Of a stretch of 27,402 nt of DNA, positions 24,240-27,402 are shown piece after piece (positions within the stretch are counted from its first letter, which is position 1; each line of letters starts with the position of its first letter). The notes beneath the pieces are model-generated. The model was not told the DNA's origin. It saw only the letters and a program-made list of their open reading frames with translations, and searched no databases. Source of the stretch: JANQPA01 sp964628385 (GTDB lineage Bacteria > Bacteroidota > Bacteroidia > Chitinophagales > Saprospiraceae); assembly GCA_964628385.1 (NCBI GenBank), contig CAZVOD010000064.1:1-27402 (forward strand), read 5' to 3'. Made by a program: the position numbers and the translations under genes.

Positions 24240-25127
24240 TTATTGAACCGTATTTTGAAGTGTGGCAATACATTTTTTTAGACTATCTCTCCAATAAGGA
24301 ATCTGGATTTGCATTCGCTTTTTAATTTTACTCTTATTTAAAACGCTGAAGTTTGGTCGTTTGGCAGGTGTCGGAAAATCCTTACTTTCAATAGGTACGA
24401 CTGTGCAGTCTATGCCGGTTTCTTCAAAAATCGCTTTGGCAAAATCATACCAGCTACAAACGCCTTCATTGCTATAATGATAAATACCACCTTCCATATT
24501 ATGAGCCTGCTCCTCATCCAGAAGTTTTACCATAATATCTAGGCTCACTTTGGCCAAGTCAGGTGCATAAGTAGGAGTGCTAACCTGGTCATAAACTACA
24601 TTTATCGTATCTCTTTCCTGCCCCAGGCGCATCATCGTTTTTACAAAATTCTTACCAAAGGGAGAGTATACCCATGAGGTTCTCAGGATGATAGCATCCT
24701 CGTGTTCTGCTATAATAGCTTTATCACCGGCAAGCTTGGTGTGGGCATAAACACTTTGAGGAAAGGTCATATCCTCTTCTTTGTAGGGCCGGTTGATTTC
24801 AGAGTGATAAACATAGTCAGAAGAATAATGAATCATTGGCAGGTGTAATTCCTTACACTTCTCAGCCAGCATTTGGGCCGCGAGTGCATTTACCTTATGG
24901 GCTGGTCCCGTTTCGGATTCAGCTTGATCAACAGCGGTATATGCTGCACAGTTAATGCAGGCATCTACGCGATGGCGTTTGAAAAAGGAGCGTATAGATT
25001 CTTCAGAAGTAACATCCAGCATAGAGCGATCTGCAAAGAGGAAAGTGAGATCAGGATAGTGCTGGCTTAAACGATAAATGGAAGCACCCATTTGTCCGTT
25101 GGATCCTGTAATCAAGATGTGACTCAT
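24240..25127 (-). CDS. rfbD: dTDP-4-dehydrorhamnose reductase (RmlD)
   Basis: The enzyme reduces dTDP-4-dehydro-L-rhamnose to dTDP-L-rhamnose with NAD(P)H, the last step of rhamnose donor synthesis for surface polysaccharides. The 295-aa protein is an extended short-chain dehydrogenase. The N-terminal Rossmann motif is HILITGSNGQMG (residues 3-14); CINCAAYTAVDQAES matches the RmlD N-C-A-A-Y-T region; the HYSSDYVY segment is followed by YAHTKLAGD, holding the catalytic Tyr-x-x-x-Lys. Length and motifs fit RmlD well. It follows rfbC by 130 bp on the same strand. The genes for the first two steps (rfbA, rfbB) are not in the window. Confidence 0.93.
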   Translation of the reverse strand: MSHILITGSNGQMGASIYRLSQHYPDLTFLFADRSMLDVTSEESIRSFFKRHRVDACINCAAYTAVDQAESETGPAHKVNALAAQMLAEKCKELHLPMIHYSSDYVYHSEINRPYKEEDMTFPQSVYAHTKLAGDKAIIAEHEDAIILRTSWVYSPFGKNFVKTMMRLGQERDTINVVYDQVSTPTYAPDLAKVSLDIMVKLLDEEQAHNMEGGIYHYSNEGVCSWYDFAKAIFEETGIDCTVVPIESKDFPTPAKRPNFSVLNKSKIKKRMQIQIPYWRDSLKKCIATLQNTVQ

Positions 25128-25257
25128 AGTTATAAGTTTGCTAGCATGCAGAGAGGTAAGGATATTAGAAGCTCAATATTTTTTGGTTGAAGCCCCCGGC
25201 CTCTTTGCATTAATTTAAAAATAAAACGCGCTTTAAAATTCTTTTACTATCTATTGC

Positions 25258-25806
25258 TTATACGGGTTGCCTATGTTGTCCTACTTCTGGAAAAGTTTTA
25301 TCTCGCTCGGCTATGATAATATCCGGGTCCGGAATGCTCCAGTCAATATTCAGTTGCGGATCATTATACCTTAAACCGCCCTCATGCGCCTTAGAGTAAT
25401 AGCTGTCAACTTTATAAAAGAAGATAGCGGTTGGGCTCAAAACCAGATAACCATGAGCAAAGCCGCGAGGTACGTATAGCTGTTTTTGGTTTTCATTGCT
25501 CAGGATGACGGAGTAATGCTGCCCGTAAGTAGCAGAACCAGCCCTGAGGTCTACTACTACATCCAAAACTTTTCCCTGCAAAACTCTTACCAGCTTGGCT
25601 TGTGCAAAAGGTGGCACCTGATAGTGTAAGCCTCTTAAAACCCCGTAAGAAGACTTGGCCTGGTTGTCTTGTACAAAAAGCGGATTAATATCTTCAGCAA
25701 AAATGGATTGATAGTTAAAGGCTTCAAAAAAGTAGCCGCGTTCATCTTCAAAGATGCGGGGTTCAAAGATTTTGACCCCAGCAATAGGTGTTTCAGTGAA
25801 TGGCAT
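25258..25806 (-). CDS. rfbC: dTDP-4-dehydrorhamnose 3,5-epimerase (RmlC)
   Basis: The enzyme converts dTDP-4-dehydro-6-deoxyglucose to dTDP-4-dehydro-L-rhamnose, the third step of the rhamnose pathway. The ATG at 25806 gives 182 aa, starting MPFTETPIAGVKIFEP, as family members do. The frame runs open into der (to 25950), but that extension overlaps der and looks like noise. The cupin core shows RIFEDERGYFFEAFN, GVLRGLHYQ with the catalytic His, VLDVVVDLRAGS, and LYVPRGFAHGYLVL. It starts 19 nt after der and is followed by rfbD. Confidence 0.95.
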   Translation of the reverse strand: MPFTETPIAGVKIFEPRIFEDERGYFFEAFNYQSIFAEDINPLFVQDNQAKSSYGVLRGLHYQVPPFAQAKLVRVLQGKVLDVVVDLRAGSATYGQHYSVILSNENQKQLYVPRGFAHGYLVLSPTAIFFYKVDSYYSKAHEGGLRYNDPQLNIDWSIPDPDIIIAERDKTFPEVGQHRQPV

Positions 25807-25825
25807 GCAATTAATTTTTTCAATT

Positions 25826-27127
25826 TTACTTTTTCCTAAACCATATTCCAACCGGAACGCCCGTAAAGTTGAAATGCTGGCGTAGTTTGTTTTCCAAAAA
25901 ATTCCTGTAAGGTTCTTTAATGTGTTTGGGGTAATTACAGAAAAAAGCAAAAGAAGGATAATAAGTATTAATTTGAGTGATATACTTGATCTTTACAAAC
26001 TTTCCTCTGTAGGCGGGGGGCGGGTTATTTTCAATGACCGGAAGCAAAGTATCGTTCAAAACAGCTGTCCTGATCTTTTGCCGGCGTTTTTCGGCAACTT
26101 CCAGGGCAATATCCACTACTTTATAAATCCGTTGCTTTTCCAATGCTGAAATAAAAACCACCGGAATATCCGTAAAAGGGGCGAATCGCTGCTTGATCAA
26201 CTTCTCAAAATCCCGGGCCGTATTGGTTTCTTTTTCTATCAAATCCCACTTATTGACTGCAATAACTATGCCTTTATTTCGCTTTTGGGCTAGCTTGAAA
26301 ATATTTTGATCCTGAGATTCTACTCCTGTTTGTGCATCAATCATCAAAACGCATATATCTGACTCTTCGATGGCTTTAATGGCCCGCATGACCGAGTAGA
26401 ACTCCAAGTTCTCGTGCACTTTATTCTTCTTTCGAATACCAGCGGTATCAATCAGTACAAATTCCTTGCCAAATTTATTGTAAGTGGTGTGGATCGAATC
26501 GCGGGTAGTTCCGGCAATATCAGTAACAATGTTGCGGTCTTCGCCCAATAGTGAATTAGTTAAAGAAGATTTGCCAACATTGGGCTGGCCCACAATACAA
26601 AATTTAGGTAACTCTGACTGTTCAGGCTCGTCTTCTGTCAGTTTTTCTGTAACAGCATCAAGAATTTCACCGGTGCCACTGCCAGTAAGAGAAGAAAGAA
26701 AAAAGGTCTCTTCAAAGCCCAGGCTCCAAAATTCATTGGCATCCATTAGGCGCTGATGATTATCCGCTTTATTGACCGCCAGAATCACTGGTTTATCACT
26801 TCGGCGCAGTATATCGCTCAGCTGCTCGTCCAGATCCGTAATACCCGTTGTAGTATCCACCATAAAGATCAACACCGTAGCTTCCTCTATAGCGATTTCT
26901 ACCTGTGAACGAATGGCCGTATCAAAAATATCATCAGAGTGCTGTATGAAACCTCCTGTGTCTACTACTGTAAAAGTTTTACCATTCCAAAAGCTACTGC
27001 CATACTGCCTGTCTCTGGTCACGCCGCTTTCATTATCAACAATAGATTGACGCTCGCCGATCAGGCGATTAAAAAGGGTTGACTTTCCCACATTAGGCCG
27101 CCCCACAATGGCTACAATATTTCCCAT
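25826..27127 (-). CDS. der: Ribosome-associated double GTPase Der (EngA)
   Basis: Der is an essential GTPase of 50S subunit assembly. The 433-aa protein has two tandem G domains: the first with GRPNVGKS (9-16), DTGG (56-59) and NKAD (119-122); the second with GQPNVGKS (180-187), DTAGI and NKWD. A C-terminal KH-like domain follows (about 350-433, including NNPPPAYRGKFVKIKYITQ). Length and layout match the family. It is the first gene of a minus-strand group with rfbC and rfbD (19 nt gap to rfbC). The link to rhamnose genes is by position only. Confidence 0.98.
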   Translation of the reverse strand: MGNIVAIVGRPNVGKSTLFNRLIGERQSIVDNESGVTRDRQYGSSFWNGKTFTVVDTGGFIQHSDDIFDTAIRSQVEIAIEEATVLIFMVDTTTGITDLDEQLSDILRRSDKPVILAVNKADNHQRLMDANEFWSLGFEETFFLSSLTGSGTGEILDAVTEKLTEDEPEQSELPKFCIVGQPNVGKSSLTNSLLGEDRNIVTDIAGTTRDSIHTTYNKFGKEFVLIDTAGIRKKNKVHENLEFYSVMRAIKAIEESDICVLMIDAQTGVESQDQNIFKLAQKRNKGIVIAVNKWDLIEKETNTARDFEKLIKQRFAPFTDIPVVFISALEKQRIYKVVDIALEVAEKRRQKIRTAVLNDTLLPVIENNPPPAYRGKFVKIKYITQINTYYPSFAFFCNYPKHIKEPYRNFLENKLRQHFNFTGVPVGIWFRKK

Positions 27128-27402
27128 TTATTTTATTTTAAATGACGGAACAAAATCTGCCAAAGTATTTAATGAACAACTAACTGGTCAGCAATGAGTT
27201 GTGAAAAAAATACTCGAGGCATATGAAAGAATAATCGATTGGGTAACTCCGCCAAATTACTCAATTGTAAAAGCAAAACTACAAAGCATTAATGCATAGA
27301 ACAACCAGGAGCGGCTTTTTTGTTTTTTTATATGCTCATTATTGATCTAAAGTCCAAAATATTTTGTTTTGAAATGTCGACTATAATTTTATATATTTAA
27401 TC
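27128..27402. other. AT-rich spacer upstream of der
   Basis: This end of the window probably holds the der promoter on the minus strand, but I see no clean match to a consensus. On the plus strand a GTG at 27201 opens a 32-codon frame ending at 27299 (MKKILEAYERIIDWVTPPNY and on), followed by AGCGGCTTTTTTG. The reading frame is too short to call a gene. The far end is very AT-rich. Confidence 0.4.

Noticed and set aside
25807..25950. N-terminal extension of rfbC by 48 codons
   Set aside because: It overlaps the end of der and precedes the normal RmlC start MPFTETP; no homologous-looking sequence.
27201..27299. Plus-strand 32-codon GTG frame at the window end
   Set aside because: Too short and without supporting features to be called a gene; mentioned under the spacer entry.
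27355..27366. Palindrome CAAAATATTTTG
   Set aside because: Low-complexity AT-rich sequence in which such palindromes are expected by chance.

Overview
The window is a chromosomal piece from a member of the Bacteroidota, most likely of the Cytophagales group. Four things point there: the gene order tRNA-Gly, tRNA-Thr, tuf, tRNA-Trp, secE, nusG, rplK, rplA, rplJ, rplL, rpoB, rpoC; the very short SecE (62 aa); A-rich leaders that mostly lack Shine-Dalgarno sequences; and a large secreted protein ending in a CHU_C (type IX secretion, type B) sorting domain. The genus-level placement is inference.

Layout. Positions 1-13315 (plus strand) are the translation/transcription block: two tRNA genes (the first cut by the window edge), EF-Tu, tRNA-Trp, SecE, NusG, ribosomal proteins L11, L1, L10 and L7/L12, and the RNA polymerase beta and beta' subunits, closed by a strong intrinsic terminator. 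Several spacers in this block hold perfect hairpins that have no U-tract. Positions 13316-13592 hold no gene, but they contain a roughly 246-bp unit bounded by inverted repeats. Positions 13593-14671 (minus) encode a small membrane protein followed by riboflavin synthase. Positions 14830-21074 (plus) are a tripartite RND efflux operon (TetR regulator, TolC-like outer membrane factor, lipoprotein adaptor, inner-membrane RND pump), with two similar palindromic operators flanking the regulator gene and a terminator at the end. Positions 21225-23999 (minus) encode the CHU_C protein. Positions 24240-27127 (minus) encode Der GTPase, RmlC (rfbC) and RmlD (rfbD).

How the parts work together. The first half supplies the elongation factor, the elongation regulator NusG, the ribosomal stalk and the core polymerase, and is probably transcribed in long overlapping units. 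The efflux operon looks self-contained: TetR would repress itself and the pump. The der-rfbC-rfbD unit joins a ribosome-assembly GTPase to the last two steps of dTDP-L-rhamnose synthesis; rfbA and rfbB are not in the window.

The most notable unexplained signal is a 17-nt motif (minus-strand form near AGACTTGTTTCGCAGGT). It lies 5-14 nt past the stop codon of three minus-strand transcription units (ribE, the CHU_C gene, rfbD), and a fourth, diverged copy lies downstream of rpoC. All four copies are in gene-sense orientation and can fold into a small stem-loop. I found no CRISPR array, transposase, prophage or obvious new defence system.
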